Positions 44,060-52,365 of a DNA stretch of 64,000 bases are shown here, piece by piece. Every line of letters begins with the position of its first letter. Position 1 is the first letter of the stretch. Source of the stretch: Pseudoruminococcus massiliensis (GTDB lineage Bacteria > Bacillota > Clostridia > Oscillospirales > Acutalibacteraceae); the NCBI RefSeq assembly GCF_900291955.1, contig NZ_OLMR01000005.1:62001-126000 (forward strand), in the 5' to 3' direction. The notes under the pieces were generated by a model, which was given only the letters and a program-made list of their open reading frames with translations, made no database searches and was not told where the DNA came from. The translations under genes were made by a program, and so were the position numbers.

Positions 44060-44583
44060 TTGGGAAGTGTATTCGGTAGTTAATTCCGCCGCGTGAACAA
44101 AATTTCCTTAGACACTTAGAAGTTTCGCTCGAGCCTTTTCTACACCAGCTTTGCTGGTGAAAGCTGCTCGCAGGGTCGAGGGACGGAGTCCGCCCTCTCG
44201 GTAGTTAATTGGTAATTTCTTCGACCGCGTCAACAAACTTCTATTGCGAATGTCGAGGTTTTGCTTGCAAAACCGATTCTGCGTCTTGGGTGCGGCGGAT
44301 CGCCGCTTAAGGGCAACGCCCTTAACATTTCTTTGCTCCTGAGAGGTGGACGAAGTCCACCTCTTTTTTCTCTATTGCTAGCAATATTAGTCTTACAGGG
44401 AACCCCCTGCGAGGGTTCCCTACGAAAAACATTCCACCGGAATGTTTTTCTACCCTCCTGCGCTTTGAGGAGCATAAAGAATTTCGCTCTCTGCGGAGAG
44501 TGACCAAAGGCTCTGCCTTTGGAAACCGCAAGCCTTTAAAAAGGCTTGACCTAAACTTTTAATTGTCTTTAGGAAATCTGTTA
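44060..44583. repeat. Mosaic hairpin repeat, copy 8 (after glmM, minus strand)
   Basis: This is a long, composite copy. Left part: a CACCAGCTTTGCTGGTG hairpin unique in the window, a damaged GAGGGACGGAGTCC module, and the reversed GGTTTTGCTTGCAAAACC and CGCGTC modules. Then TTAAGGGCAACGCCCTTAA and GGTGGACGAAGTCCACC. The right part holds the cassette shared with copy 3 (AGGGAACC palindrome, AAAAACATTCCACCGGAATG hairpin, CTCTC-TGCG-GAGAG), then CCAAAGGCTCTGCCTTTGG and AAGCCTTTAAAAAGGCTT. Its edge word TTAGCTAA contains the glmM stop codon. Confidence 0.82.
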
Positions 44584-45933
44584 GCTAAGGCGTTCTTTGA
44601 TAAGGTCGGCTGTTTCTTGGGCAAGCTTTTGGATTTGCTCCTCAGATTCGCCCTCGAGCATAACTCTTACGAGCGGTTCTGTACCAGAAACTCTTACAAG
44701 TATTCTTCCGCTCTTACCCAGAATATTCTTAACGCTGTCTATCTTCTCTGCAATATCTGAATCTGTGGCAAATTTTGCCCTGCCCTCAGGTGAAACCTTA
44801 ATATTTATAAGTACCTGTGGATACTTTTTCATAACATGACGAACATTTGAAAGCTTTGCATTTCTGCGGTTTACAATGCTCAGAAGCTGTGCCGCAGTAA
44901 GCTGACCATCGCCAGTTGTACCATAATCGAGGAATATAACATGACCGGATTGTTCGCCGCCGAAATTATAGCCCTTTGCGAGCATTTCCTCAAGAACATA
45001 TCTATCGCCGACACTTGTTGCAACAAAGCCGATATTATTATCTGCACAGAAACGATTTACACCCATATTTGCCATAACTGTTCCGACCATAGTTTCTTTT
45101 GCAAGAGTACCTTTTGAACGCATATCCATTGCACAGATTGTCATAATGAAATCGCCGTCAAGAATTTCACCGTTTTCGTCAACTGCAAGGCATCTATCGG
45201 CATCACCATCAAATGCAATACCTGCATCAATGTCATTGTGAGTTTTTACATACTCTGCAAGCTTTTCCATATGAGTTGAACCGCACTTATTATTTATGTT
45301 CTTTCCGTCTGGAGTATCATTGAGCATAACACAATCTATGCCTAAATCTGTGAAAAGCTTTTTCGCTGTTCTTGATGCTGAACCATTTGAGCAATCGAAA
45401 GCAATTTTCATACCAGAAATAGAATCGGAAATCGTGGACTTTATATGCTCAATATAATCCTCAGCACCATTTTCTGAGCAGGTGACAGAGCCTATTCCAT
45501 CGTGTGTTGGGCAAGGATAAGGCTCACTTCCATCAAGTACGATAGCCTCTATTTCGTTTTCTAAAGCGTCAGGAAGTTTATATCCACTTCCGCTAAAAAT
45601 CTTAATTCCGTTAAATTCAAAAGGATTGTGTGATGCTGAAATCATAATTCCTGCATCAGCATTATACTTTCTTACAAGATATGCAACTGCTGGCGTAGGA
45701 ACAACACCAAGCAATATAACATCTGCTCCAACTGAGCAAAGTCCTGCAACAAGGGCATTTTCGAGCATATCAGAAGAAATTCTTGTATCCTTTCCTATGA
45801 GGATTTTCGGGTGCTTATTCTTACTGTCTGTCAGAACCATTGCAGCCGCCTTACCGATATTCATTGCAAGCTCACAGGTAAGCTCTGAGTTTGCCACACC
45901 TCTTGCACCGTCTGTACCAAATAATCTGCCCAT
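44581..45933 (-). CDS. glmM: Phosphoglucosamine mutase
   Basis: 450 residues from ATG 45933 behind AGAGGAG; a longer frame to 45981 has no RBS. It starts MGRLFGTDGARGVANSELT. The catalytic phosphoserine is in GIMISASHNPFEFNG, Mg-binding DGDADR in AFDGDADRCLAVD, and phosphate-binding RVSGTEPLVRVM. It converts glucosamine-6-P to glucosamine-1-P for UDP-GlcNAc and peptidoglycan. Its TAA stop lies within the TTAGCTAA edge of repeat copy 8, so repeat insertion may have set the exact C-terminus. Confidence 0.96.
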   Translation of the reverse strand: MGRLFGTDGARGVANSELTCELAMNIGKAAAMVLTDSKNKHPKILIGKDTRISSDMLENALVAGLCSVGADVILLGVVPTPAVAYLVRKYNADAGIMISASHNPFEFNGIKIFSGSGYKLPDALENEIEAIVLDGSEPYPCPTHDGIGSVTCSENGAEDYIEHIKSTISDSISGMKIAFDCSNGSASRTAKKLFTDLGIDCVMLNDTPDGKNINNKCGSTHMEKLAEYVKTHNDIDAGIAFDGDADRCLAVDENGEILDGDFIMTICAMDMRSKGTLAKETMVGTVMANMGVNRFCADNNIGFVATSVGDRYVLEEMLAKGYNFGGEQSGHVIFLDYGTTGDGQLTAAQLLSIVNRRNAKLSNVRHVMKKYPQVLINIKVSPEGRAKFATDSDIAEKIDSVKNILGKSGRILVRVSGTEPLVRVMLEGESEEQIQKLAQETADLIKERLS

Positions 45934-46001
45934 TATATATAAATCTCCTCTTAATATAAATATATTTAAGTTCCTTGCCACAATTTTCGGGCAAAGAGTT
46001 A

Positions 46002-46343
46002 TTATCTTACAATATAAGCCTCAAGTGCCTTTCTTACACAATTTGAAAAGCTTTCAGATGCGCCCCAATCGAAAGAGAAAAGTCCCTCTCCGCCACCGCC
46101 ACCAATAGATCTTACATTCGTTACACCATTAAGATTATCAATAACAACTGTAAGAGTAAGTCTATTGCCCGCTCTATAATAATGCTTTTCAAAGACCATA
46201 ACCATACAAACTAAACCGTTGCTTTCATAGACAGTGTAATTATCAATCAAAGTTCCTGTTATACTTCCATGTACAACATAATTATAAATACAATCAGCTG
46301 CATCTCTTGGGAAAAGATTCACTCTGAATTGATTAGTTGCCAT
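46002..46343 (-). CDS. Hypothetical 113-residue protein (possibly DUF6054)
   Basis: A small soluble protein with alternating strands and a glycine run (SIGGGGGEGLFSFDWGASES) near residue 85, followed by a C-terminal helix (NCVRKALEAYIV). RBS TAGGAGGAT is strong. From memory it resembles the small Firmicutes family DUF6054, but I am not certain. It lies between ruvB and glmM, with 27 bp to ruvB and 68 bp to glmM, and may be co-transcribed with both. Confidence 0.5.
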   Translation of the reverse strand: MATNQFRVNLFPRDAADCIYNYVVHGSITGTLIDNYTVYESNGLVCMVMVFEKHYYRAGNRLTLTVVIDNLNGVTNVRSIGGGGGEGLFSFDWGASESFSNCVRKALEAYIVR

Positions 46344-46370
46344 AAGCTATCCTCCTATTGCAGAATATAT

Positions 46371-47411
46371 TTAATCAAATGATATTTGTGCGTCCTGTGC
46401 ATTAGGAATATCATAGCCTAAATGCTGACAAGCCGCACGAGTTATACAGCGACCTCTCGGAGTTCTGTTCAAAAATCCTATCTGCATAAGATATGGTTCG
46501 TAAACATCTTCTATTGTTACTGCTTCCTCGCCGATTGCAGCAGCAAGGGTTTCAAGTCCGACAGGGCCTCCACGATAAAACTTGATAAGTGCCTCTAACA
46601 TTCTGCGGTCATTTGCATCGAGTCCAAGCTCGTCAATCTCAAGCTTATCAAGGGCAATCTGTGCCGTTTCGCAGGTTATCACACCATTTGAAATAACTTC
46701 CGCAAAATCACGCACACGCTTTAAAAGCCTGTTAGCTATTCTTGGTGTACCTCTTGAGCGTGAGGCTATCTCTAATGCTCCGTCTGGGTCAATTTCTATT
46801 CCAAGAATTGACGCACTTCTTGTTATGATTCGTGCGAGTTCTTCTGGGGCATAAAGTTCAAGTCTAAGCACAACACCAAAACGGTCACGAAGTGGTGCTG
46901 TAAGCTGTCCGGCACGAGTTGTCGCACCAACAAGCGTAAATTTTGGCAATGGAAGGTGATATGATGCTGCCATCTGTCCCTTGCCTGTTATAATATCAAT
47001 CGCAAAATCCTCCATTGAGGGATAAAGAACTTCCTCTACCGCACGAGAAATGCGGTGAATTTCGTCTATAAAAAGTACATCGCCCTCATTAAGATTTGTG
47101 AGCAATGCCGCCAAATCGCCAGGTTTCTCAATTGCAGGACCGCTTGTAATTCTAAGATTTACATTCATTTCATTTGCTATAATTCCTGCAAGAGTTGTCT
47201 TACCAAGTCCCGGAGGACCGTATAAGAGAACATGGTCGAGAGTTTCTCGTCTACGTTTTGCAGCCTCTATAAAAATCGAAAGATTTTCCTTGACTTTTTC
47301 CTGACCGATATAGTCGTTCATAGTTCTTGGGCGGAGAGGATTCTCGCCCTCGTTATCCAAGGCTATCTCTGAGGGGTCTAATATTCTATTTTCAAAATCA
47401 AAATCTTCCAT
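46371..47411 (-). CDS. ruvB: Holliday junction branch migration ATPase RuvB
   Basis: 346 residues. Walker [10 protein letters not shown], Walker B FIDEIH, sensor GATTRAG with the arginine finger region [16 protein letters not shown], and winged-helix end [15 protein letters not shown]. RuvB is the hexameric motor that drives branch migration with RuvA. In most bacteria it follows ruvA directly; here almost 800 bp of mosaic repeat separates the two, all on the minus strand. RBS AGAGGAAAACAC. Confidence 0.97.
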   Translation of the reverse strand: MEDFDFENRILDPSEIALDNEGENPLRPRTMNDYIGQEKVKENLSIFIEAAKRRRETLDHVLLYGPPGLGKTTLAGIIANEMNVNLRITSGPAIEKPGDLAALLTNLNEGDVLFIDEIHRISRAVEEVLYPSMEDFAIDIITGKGQMAASYHLPLPKFTLVGATTRAGQLTAPLRDRFGVVLRLELYAPEELARIITRSASILGIEIDPDGALEIASRSRGTPRIANRLLKRVRDFAEVISNGVITCETAQIALDKLEIDELGLDANDRRMLEALIKFYRGGPVGLETLAAAIGEEAVTIEDVYEPYLMQIGFLNRTPRGRCITRAACQHLGYDIPNAQDAQISFD

Positions 47412-47439
47412 TTGTGTTTTCCTCTGAATTATTTATTCG

Positions 47440-48205
47440 GAATAAGTAGTTATAAATTAGCTAATCAAACTTCCCCAAGACACTCAAAAGTTTCGCTCAA
47501 GGCGGCGAGCCGCCGCAGTCAAGACGCGGAATCGGTTTTGCAAGCAAAACCTCGACATTCGTAATGGAAGTTTGTTGACGCGGTCTAAGAAATTACCAAC
47601 TAACTTCCGATTAGCTAACAGATTTCCTAAAGACTTTTAAAATTTAGGTCAAGCCTTTTTAAAGGCTTGCAGGGTCGAGGGACGGAGTCCCTCGTGGGTT
47701 TTAAGGGTGAAACCCTTAAGCGGCGAGCCGCCGCAGTCAAGACGCGGAATCGGTTTTGCAAGCAAAACCTCGACATTCGTAATGGAAGTTTGTTGACGCG
47801 GTCTAAGAAATTACCAATTAACTTCCGATTAGCTAACAGATTTCCTAAAGACTCTTAAAATTCAGGTCAAGCCTTTTTAAAGGCTTGCAGGGTCGAGGGA
47901 CGGAGTCCCTCATGGGTTTTAAGGGCGAAGCCCTTAAGCGGCGAGCCGCCGCAGTCAAGACGCGGAATCGGTTTTGCAAGCAAAACCTCGACATTCGTAA
48001 TGGAAGTTTGTTGACGCGGTCTAAGAAATTACCAACTAACTTCCGATTAGCTAACAGATTTCCTAAAGACTTTTAAAATTTAGGTCAAGCCTTTTTAAAG
48101 GCTTGCAGGGTCGAGGGACGGAGTCCCTCGTGGGTTTTAAGGGCTTCGCTCAAAAGCTTGAGCAAAACTTTTAGGTGTCTTAGTGCAAGTGCATTAGCTA
48201 ATGCG
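47440..48205. repeat. Mosaic hairpin repeat, copy 9 (tandem array between ruvA and ruvB)
   Basis: A 218-bp unit repeats three times (47502, 47720, 47938) with only scattered differences. Each unit carries GCGGCGAGCCGCCGC, the GTCAAGACGCGGAATCG module with GGTTTTGCAAGCAAAACC, GATTAGCTAACAGATTT, CAAGCCTTTTTAAAGGCTTG and CGAGGGACGGAGTCCCTCG or its variant. The first two also carry a complete AAGGG/CCCTT hairpin (AAGGGTGAAACCCTT, AAGGGCGAAGCCCTT). The array ends in the reverse edge CAAAAGCTTGAGCAAAACTT and TTAGCTAA beside the ruvA stop. Confidence 0.88.
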
Positions 48206-48206
48206 G

Positions 48207-48809
48207 TCACGCACCAATCTTTTTCAATGTCAGTTTTATAATTTCCTCAACAGATAAATCTGGGTCTATGCCTGCCATAAACGGCAAAACATCATTACTT
48301 GCATACCCCAAAACCGCCAATGCTCCAACAGCCTTTTGTATATTTCCTTGAGTTACTTGCGGAGTAGGGACGAAATCTGATGAAGTGCTTGCAGATGTTG
48401 TCGAAATCAGTTTAAGCTTGTCCTTTAATTCGAGAATAATTCTCTCGGCAAGCTTTTTACCTACACCATTGGCACGAGTAAGCGTTTTACTATCGCCACT
48501 GGAAACCGCAATAGCAATTTGTTCTGGGCGAAGCTCTGAAAGCAAGGCAAGTGCAAGTCTTGCACCAACACCGCTTATTGACATAAGCAACTTAAAGCAA
48601 TTAAGCTCCTCCTGACCAGCAAAACCGCAAAGCTCTATTGCATCATCTCTGACGAGCATATGCGTATAAATTGTACAGCGTTCGCCGATTTTTGGCAAAA
48701 GCCTTTGTGTATTTAAAGTTGTCAAACACTTATAACCAACACCTGAACATTCAATAACTACAAAAGTAGGTTCAGCATGGATAAGTGTTCCGCATAAGCT
48801 ATATATCAT
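48207..48809 (-). CDS. ruvA: Holliday junction branch migration protein RuvA
   Basis: 200 residues. The N-terminal OB fold (MIYSLCGTLIHAEPTFVVIE), the helix-hairpin-helix pair (LMSISGVGARLALALLSEL and TRANGVGKKLAERIILELKD) and the C-terminal RuvB-contact domain (VGALAVLGYASNDVLPF) are all present. It binds four-way junctions and loads RuvB. It starts 6 bp after ruvC. It is separated from ruvB by repeat copy 9. Confidence 0.96.
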   Translation of the reverse strand: MIYSLCGTLIHAEPTFVVIECSGVGYKCLTTLNTQRLLPKIGERCTIYTHMLVRDDAIELCGFAGQEELNCFKLLMSISGVGARLALALLSELRPEQIAIAVSSGDSKTLTRANGVGKKLAERIILELKDKLKLISTTSASTSSDFVPTPQVTQGNIQKAVGALAVLGYASNDVLPFMAGIDPDLSVEEIIKLTLKKIGA

Positions 48810-48815
48810 CTCAAA

Positions 48816-49400
48816 TTATCCTTTTCTTTTTGGTGGTAAATTTTTCGGGAGAATAGACTTTGAGGCGTCAGCCTGTGGATAGAGCGTTCCACGAGTGTTT
48901 CCACTCTGATTTAAAAGCATTTTTAGTTTAGTACCAGCTGACTGTGCATGACAAAGTGCCACCGCAAGTGCATCTGCGGTATCATCGGGTTTCGGAACTT
49001 CCTTTAACCCGAGATGTCGTCTTACAATCTCCATCATCTGTGGCTTTTTCGCTCTGCCATAACCCGTTAAGGCTGTTTTTATCTGAAGTGGGGTATACTC
49101 AAAAACAGGCAGTTTGCTTTTTTGTAAAGCAAGCATTATTACACCTCTCGCTTGTGCAACATCAATGGCTGTCTTTTGGTTATTCTGAAAATAAAGCCTT
49201 TCTATTGCCGCAACCTGTGGTTTGGTCTTTGCAATAATAAGTTCAAGCTCATCATAGATAAGCTCAAGCCTTTTCGTAAACGGTGTATCGGAGCTTGTAG
49301 TTATCGCACCATAGTTTAGTGTCTTATATTTTCCACCGAAAAAATCTATGATTCCATAACCGATTATTGCATAGCCTGGGTCTATTCCAAGTATCCTCAT
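48816..49400 (-). CDS. ruvC: Crossover junction endodeoxyribonuclease RuvC
   Basis: 194 residues from ATG 49400 (GGAGAG upstream); the longer frame to 49418 starts within that RBS region. The catalytic acids are visible: Asp in RILGIDPGYAIIGYG, Glu in VAAIERLYFQNNQKTA and Asp in PKPDDTADALAVALCH. It resolves Holliday junctions by symmetric nicking. A tail after residue 165 (QSGNTRGTLYPQADASKS, then Lys/Pro-rich) is longer than usual. Confidence 0.96.
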   Translation of the reverse strand: MRILGIDPGYAIIGYGIIDFFGGKYKTLNYGAITTSSDTPFTKRLELIYDELELIIAKTKPQVAAIERLYFQNNQKTAIDVAQARGVIMLALQKSKLPVFEYTPLQIKTALTGYGRAKKPQMMEIVRRHLGLKEVPKPDDTADALAVALCHAQSAGTKLKMLLNQSGNTRGTLYPQADASKSILPKNLPPKRKG

Positions 49401-49426
49401 AAATAAATTTCTCTCCAAAAATAATC

Positions 49427-49480
49427 AAAGGTGACAATGAAGCCTTTTCACATAACATCAGCTTTATGTCACCTTTTTAT
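49427..49480. terminator. Terminator hairpin between sod and ruvC
   Basis: AAAGGTGACA (49427-49436) pairs with TGTCACCTTT (49467-49476), with further inner pairing. The T run is strong rightward (TTTTTATT) and weaker leftward (GATTATTTTT). It probably ends the pdaA-sod transcript before ruvC. Confidence 0.7.
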
Positions 49481-49521
49481 TATATCACAAGCAATAAGTC
49501 TTAGCAATATTTTGAAAAAAT

Positions 49522-50142
49522 TTATCCTGCTGGATACCTCGCACTCACTTTTTCCCAATCAATAACATTACACCATGCGTCAAAATATTTATCTCTTTGT
49601 TGCTCGTATTGAAGAAAATATGCGTGTTCCCATACATCTATAACCAATAATGGCTGTAAAATAAGAAGTGGCGGGGGGTCTTGATTAGGTGTTTTTACTA
49701 TTCTTAACTTTGAGGTGCTATCATACATAAGCCAAGCATACCCTGAACCAAATTGTGATATTGCTACAGTTTTCATCACTTGGCACAATCTTTGCATAGA
49801 ACCAAAATCTCTTATAATAGCTGTTCGTAAGTTTTGGCTTGGTTCTGTCTTATTAGGTGTCATTCCGTCAAAATACATATAATGATTCATAACACCTCCA
49901 CCATTATTTTTCAGGGCAGTTTCCATTAAATCTTCAAAATCGGAACTATAAGCAAGAAGATTATGCAAACTCCAATCCTGATAAATAGGATTATCTTTAA
50001 GTATCATATTCAGATTATCAACATATTTTTTGAACATAATATCGTGGTGTATACGCATCGTTTCTGTATCAATATATGGTTCAAGTGCATTATAGGCACA
50101 TGGCAATGGTGGCAGAGTAAACGGATAGTGCTGGTCAAGCAT
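49522..50142 (-). CDS. Iron/manganese superoxide dismutase family protein
   Basis: 206 residues. It has the Fe/Mn-SOD opening FTLPPLPCAYNALEPYID, the ligand His in MRIHHDIMFKKYVDNLN, the second ligand in NNGGGVMNHYMYF and the C-terminal Asp and His in VIDVWEHAYFLQY. All four metal ligands appear kept. The usual GGHxNHxxFW block is altered (GGGVMNHYMYF), as in the divergent SODs of spore formers. It starts 15 bp after pdaA and is almost surely co-transcribed with it, which suggests a role in the spore, for example in coat cross-linking, rather than general defence. The link to coat is inference. Confidence 0.85.
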   Translation of the reverse strand: MLDQHYPFTLPPLPCAYNALEPYIDTETMRIHHDIMFKKYVDNLNMILKDNPIYQDWSLHNLLAYSSDFEDLMETALKNNGGGVMNHYMYFDGMTPNKTEPSQNLRTAIIRDFGSMQRLCQVMKTVAISQFGSGYAWLMYDSTSKLRIVKTPNQDPPPLLILQPLLVIDVWEHAYFLQYEQQRDKYFDAWCNVIDWEKVSARYPAG

Positions 50143-50157
50143 TATAAATAACCTCCA

Positions 50158-50964
50158 TTATGAAATTAAATCCTTGATTTCTCCAAAAGAATATCCCATA
50201 TCTTCCCATTTTGTGAGGAGTTCATCAAGTATATCACCATTTGTTTTTGAAGTGCTGTGCAAAAGTACAATCGCACCTGGGTGGATTCTTTTCAAAAGCT
50301 TATTAAAGGCCTCCTCTTTGGTAGGCTGTTTGTTTTCGTACCAATCTACATAAGCAAGACTCCAGAAAATGGTTTTATACCCAAGCTTATCAGCCATTTC
50401 AAGATTGCTGACACAATATTTCCCTTGTGGCGGTCGATAGATTTTTAGAAGTTCTTGACCTGTGGTTTCTTTATAGAGAGATTCGAGCGACTGCAATTCC
50501 TTTTTGAAGCTCTCCTCATCAGAAATCTTTGACATATCAGGGTGTGAATATGTATGATTTCCGATTGTATGCCCTTCCTCTACCATACGCTCAACAAGTT
50601 CAGGCGATGTTTCGATATAGTTTCCTACAAGAAAAAAAGTTGCTTTAACATTATGTTTTTTCAAAGAGTCAAGAATCTTTTCGGTATTGCCATTCTCAAA
50701 GCCCGCATCAAAGGTAAGATAGATGATATTTTTTGAGGTATCACCGATATAATAGGCATTATGCTTTGCTAAATCCGCAACAGAAGCATTGCCTGTTGGT
50801 GGTTTTCCATCCTCCTTGAAACCAAGTCCCCAGTTAGTGTTTTCTGCTACGGTTTCTACTGCCTCATTACTGCCAAAAGCCCCTATTACCGCCGGAACAC
50901 ACAAAGCAAATAACAAAACCGTCATTGCGATTATGACGGTTCTTTTTTTAAGTATAAAGTACAT
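50158..50964 (-). CDS. pdaA: Polysaccharide deacetylase PdaA (delta-lactam synthesis)
   Basis: 268 residues. There is an N-terminal signal/membrane helix (about 9-29). The NWGLGFKEDGKPP motif is specific to PdaA. NodB-domain motifs are LTFDAGFENGNT (motif 1), TIGNHTYSHPDMS (motif 2), IYRPPQGKY (motif 3) and AIVLLHSTSKTNGD (motif 5). It removes the acetyl group from MurNAc in spore cortex so that the muramic-delta-lactam needed for germination can form. It leads a two-gene operon with a superoxide dismutase. Confidence 0.93.
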   Translation of the reverse strand: MYFILKKRTVIIAMTVLLFALCVPAVIGAFGSNEAVETVAENTNWGLGFKEDGKPPTGNASVADLAKHNAYYIGDTSKNIIYLTFDAGFENGNTEKILDSLKKHNVKATFFLVGNYIETSPELVERMVEEGHTIGNHTYSHPDMSKISDEESFKKELQSLESLYKETTGQELLKIYRPPQGKYCVSNLEMADKLGYKTIFWSLAYVDWYENKQPTKEEAFNKLLKRIHPGAIVLLHSTSKTNGDILDELLTKWEDMGYSFGEIKDLIS

Positions 50965-50977
50965 ACAGCCACCGCCT

Positions 50978-51005
50978 TATAATAAGTCTGTTTAATAATA
51001 TGCAC
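50978..51005 (-). promoter_or_regulatory. Possible sigma-G promoter of pdaA
   Basis: On the minus strand GTGCATA is followed after 14 bases by TATTATA, roughly the sigma-F/G pattern (GnATA, CATAnTA). PdaA is a forespore sigma-G gene in Bacillus. The -10 match is imperfect. Confidence 0.35.
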
Positions 51006-51019
51006 TTGTTTTTATAATT

Positions 51020-51125
51020 ATTCTGTTTGGCTAACACATTTACACTAAGACACTCAAAAGTTTTGCTCAAGCCTTTGGTGGGTTTTAAGGGCGAAGCCCT
51101 TAACATTCCTTGCTCCTCAAGAGGC
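51020..51125. repeat. Mosaic hairpin repeat, copy 10 (short)
   Basis: A single short left arm: GGCTAACACATTTACACTAA, AAAAGTTTTGCTCAAGC, a broken remnant of the CCTTTGG module and a perfect TTAAGGGCGAAGCCCTTAA hairpin. It lies between pdaA and the aroB terminator. Confidence 0.7.
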
Positions 51126-51148
51126 TGTTTTTACTCATTTATAAACTA

Positions 51149-51189
51149 AACAGCCCCACTTTGTATTATTCACACAAAGTGGGGCTGTT
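51149..51189 (-). terminator. Terminator of aroB
   Basis: A 16-bp perfect stem (51149-51164 with 51174-51189) with a 9-base loop lies just past the aroB stop. The leftward tail is only moderately T-rich (TAGTTTATAAATG). Confidence 0.72.
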
Positions 51190-51195
51190 CGATTT

Positions 51196-52305
51196 TTACA
51201 TATTTTCTATGATTTTTGCAATCTGATTTTCTGCAATTTCTAAACCATAAGCATTATCGCCAAAGCACATAACATCGCCAATTTCCTTTTGGAAAACAAA
51301 TCTAAGTTTTCCGTCACGAACTTTTTTATCAGTATAGAGCTTTTTAACGAGAACATTTTTATCAATATAATCAGGGATTGTTATAGGCAAATTAGCTCTC
51401 TTATAGAGGCTAATAACTCTGTTCATATTTTCCTCAGAAATAAATCCAAGCTCATTACCAAGCTTAACTTGAGCAACCATACCAATAGAGAGAGCCTCAC
51501 CATGTAAGAGCTTATAGTCAGAAACAGTTTCAATCGCTCTGCCGACAGTATGTCCAAGATTTAGGATTTCTCTCAAACCACTTTCACGCTCGTCCTTCAT
51601 AACAACATTATATTTAACTCTGCAATTTCTCTCAGCGATAAACTCGCAAGCCTCAACATTATTTTGAAGAACCTTTTCAATGTTTTTCTCTAAATATTCA
51701 AACATTTCTAAATCGCCGAGGCAAGCGTGTTTTATAGTTTCCGAAAGACCGCTTGAAAGCTGTCTTGCAGGTAGAGTTTTCCAAGTATCTATATCTATAT
51801 AGACTTTTTTAGGCTGATTGAACATTCCTATAAGGTTTGTTGCGAGCGGTGTATCGACAGCAGTCTTTCCGCCGACAGAAGCGTCGGCCGCTGAAAGAAG
51901 TGTGGTTGCATAGTTGATGAAAGGCACACCTCTGCCAAAAGTACCGGCAACAAAACCAGCCAAATCAGTAACAACTCCGCCACCGATTGCAAGCACACAG
52001 CAATCTCTGCGATATCCTTTGTTTAACATAGAATCTTCAACAAATTCTTTCATTGGGCGAGTTTTTGATTTTTCACCCTCAGGAATAACGAATAAATCTG
52101 TTTTAAAACCGTTTGCAATAAGCTTATCAAAGATTTCCTTTGCATAAAGATTCTCAACGATAGAGTCAGTAACAACAGCAAATTTCTTAATTTTACCAAC
52201 TAAACCATTCTGTATGTCATTTATGAGCGTGTCAGAAAGCTTGTGACCGATTTCAATGTCGTAAGAGTCGTCTACAACCTTCTTGAGTTCACAATAAAAT
52301 TTCAT
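51196..52305 (-). CDS. aroB: 3-dehydroquinate synthase
   Basis: 369 residues. NAD-binding GGGVVTDLAGFVAGTFGRGV, IPEGEKSKT, metal-site residues in LNLGHTVGRAIE and LLHGEALSIGM, and the DASVGGKTAVD block. It converts DAHP to 3-dehydroquinate, the second step of the shikimate pathway. It stands alone here, without other aro genes. RBS AAGGGTGGT. Confidence 0.96.
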   Translation of the reverse strand: MKFYCELKKVVDDSYDIEIGHKLSDTLINDIQNGLVGKIKKFAVVTDSIVENLYAKEIFDKLIANGFKTDLFVIPEGEKSKTRPMKEFVEDSMLNKGYRRDCCVLAIGGGVVTDLAGFVAGTFGRGVPFINYATTLLSAADASVGGKTAVDTPLATNLIGMFNQPKKVYIDIDTWKTLPARQLSSGLSETIKHACLGDLEMFEYLEKNIEKVLQNNVEACEFIAERNCRVKYNVVMKDERESGLREILNLGHTVGRAIETVSDYKLLHGEALSIGMVAQVKLGNELGFISEENMNRVISLYKRANLPITIPDYIDKNVLVKKLYTDKKVRDGKLRFVFQKEIGDVMCFGDNAYGLEIAENQIAKIIENM

Positions 52306-52331
52306 TTATACCACCCTTGCATTTTTCTTTC

Positions 52332-52340
52332 ATTATATCA
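52332..52340 (-). promoter_or_regulatory. Extended -10 promoter of aroB
   Basis: On the minus strand TGATATAAT is an extended -10 element, 27 bp upstream of the aroB start. The -35 is weak. Confidence 0.5.
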
Positions 52341-52365
52341 TATCTATTAAAAATTATAAAGCATT

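Noticed and set aside
47667-48076. Two 63-codon frames with nearly the same peptide (MQGRGTESL...)
   Set aside because: They are the 218-bp tandem unit read twice, with no RBS; repeat DNA, not duplicated genes.
47502-48155. Could the tandem array be a CRISPR?
   Set aside because: The period is 218 bp, units are nearly identical throughout, there are no unique spacers and no cas genes.
51020-51195. A riboswitch for aroB
   Set aside because: The region is downstream of aroB on the minus strand; the strong hairpin is its terminator, next to a short mosaic repeat.
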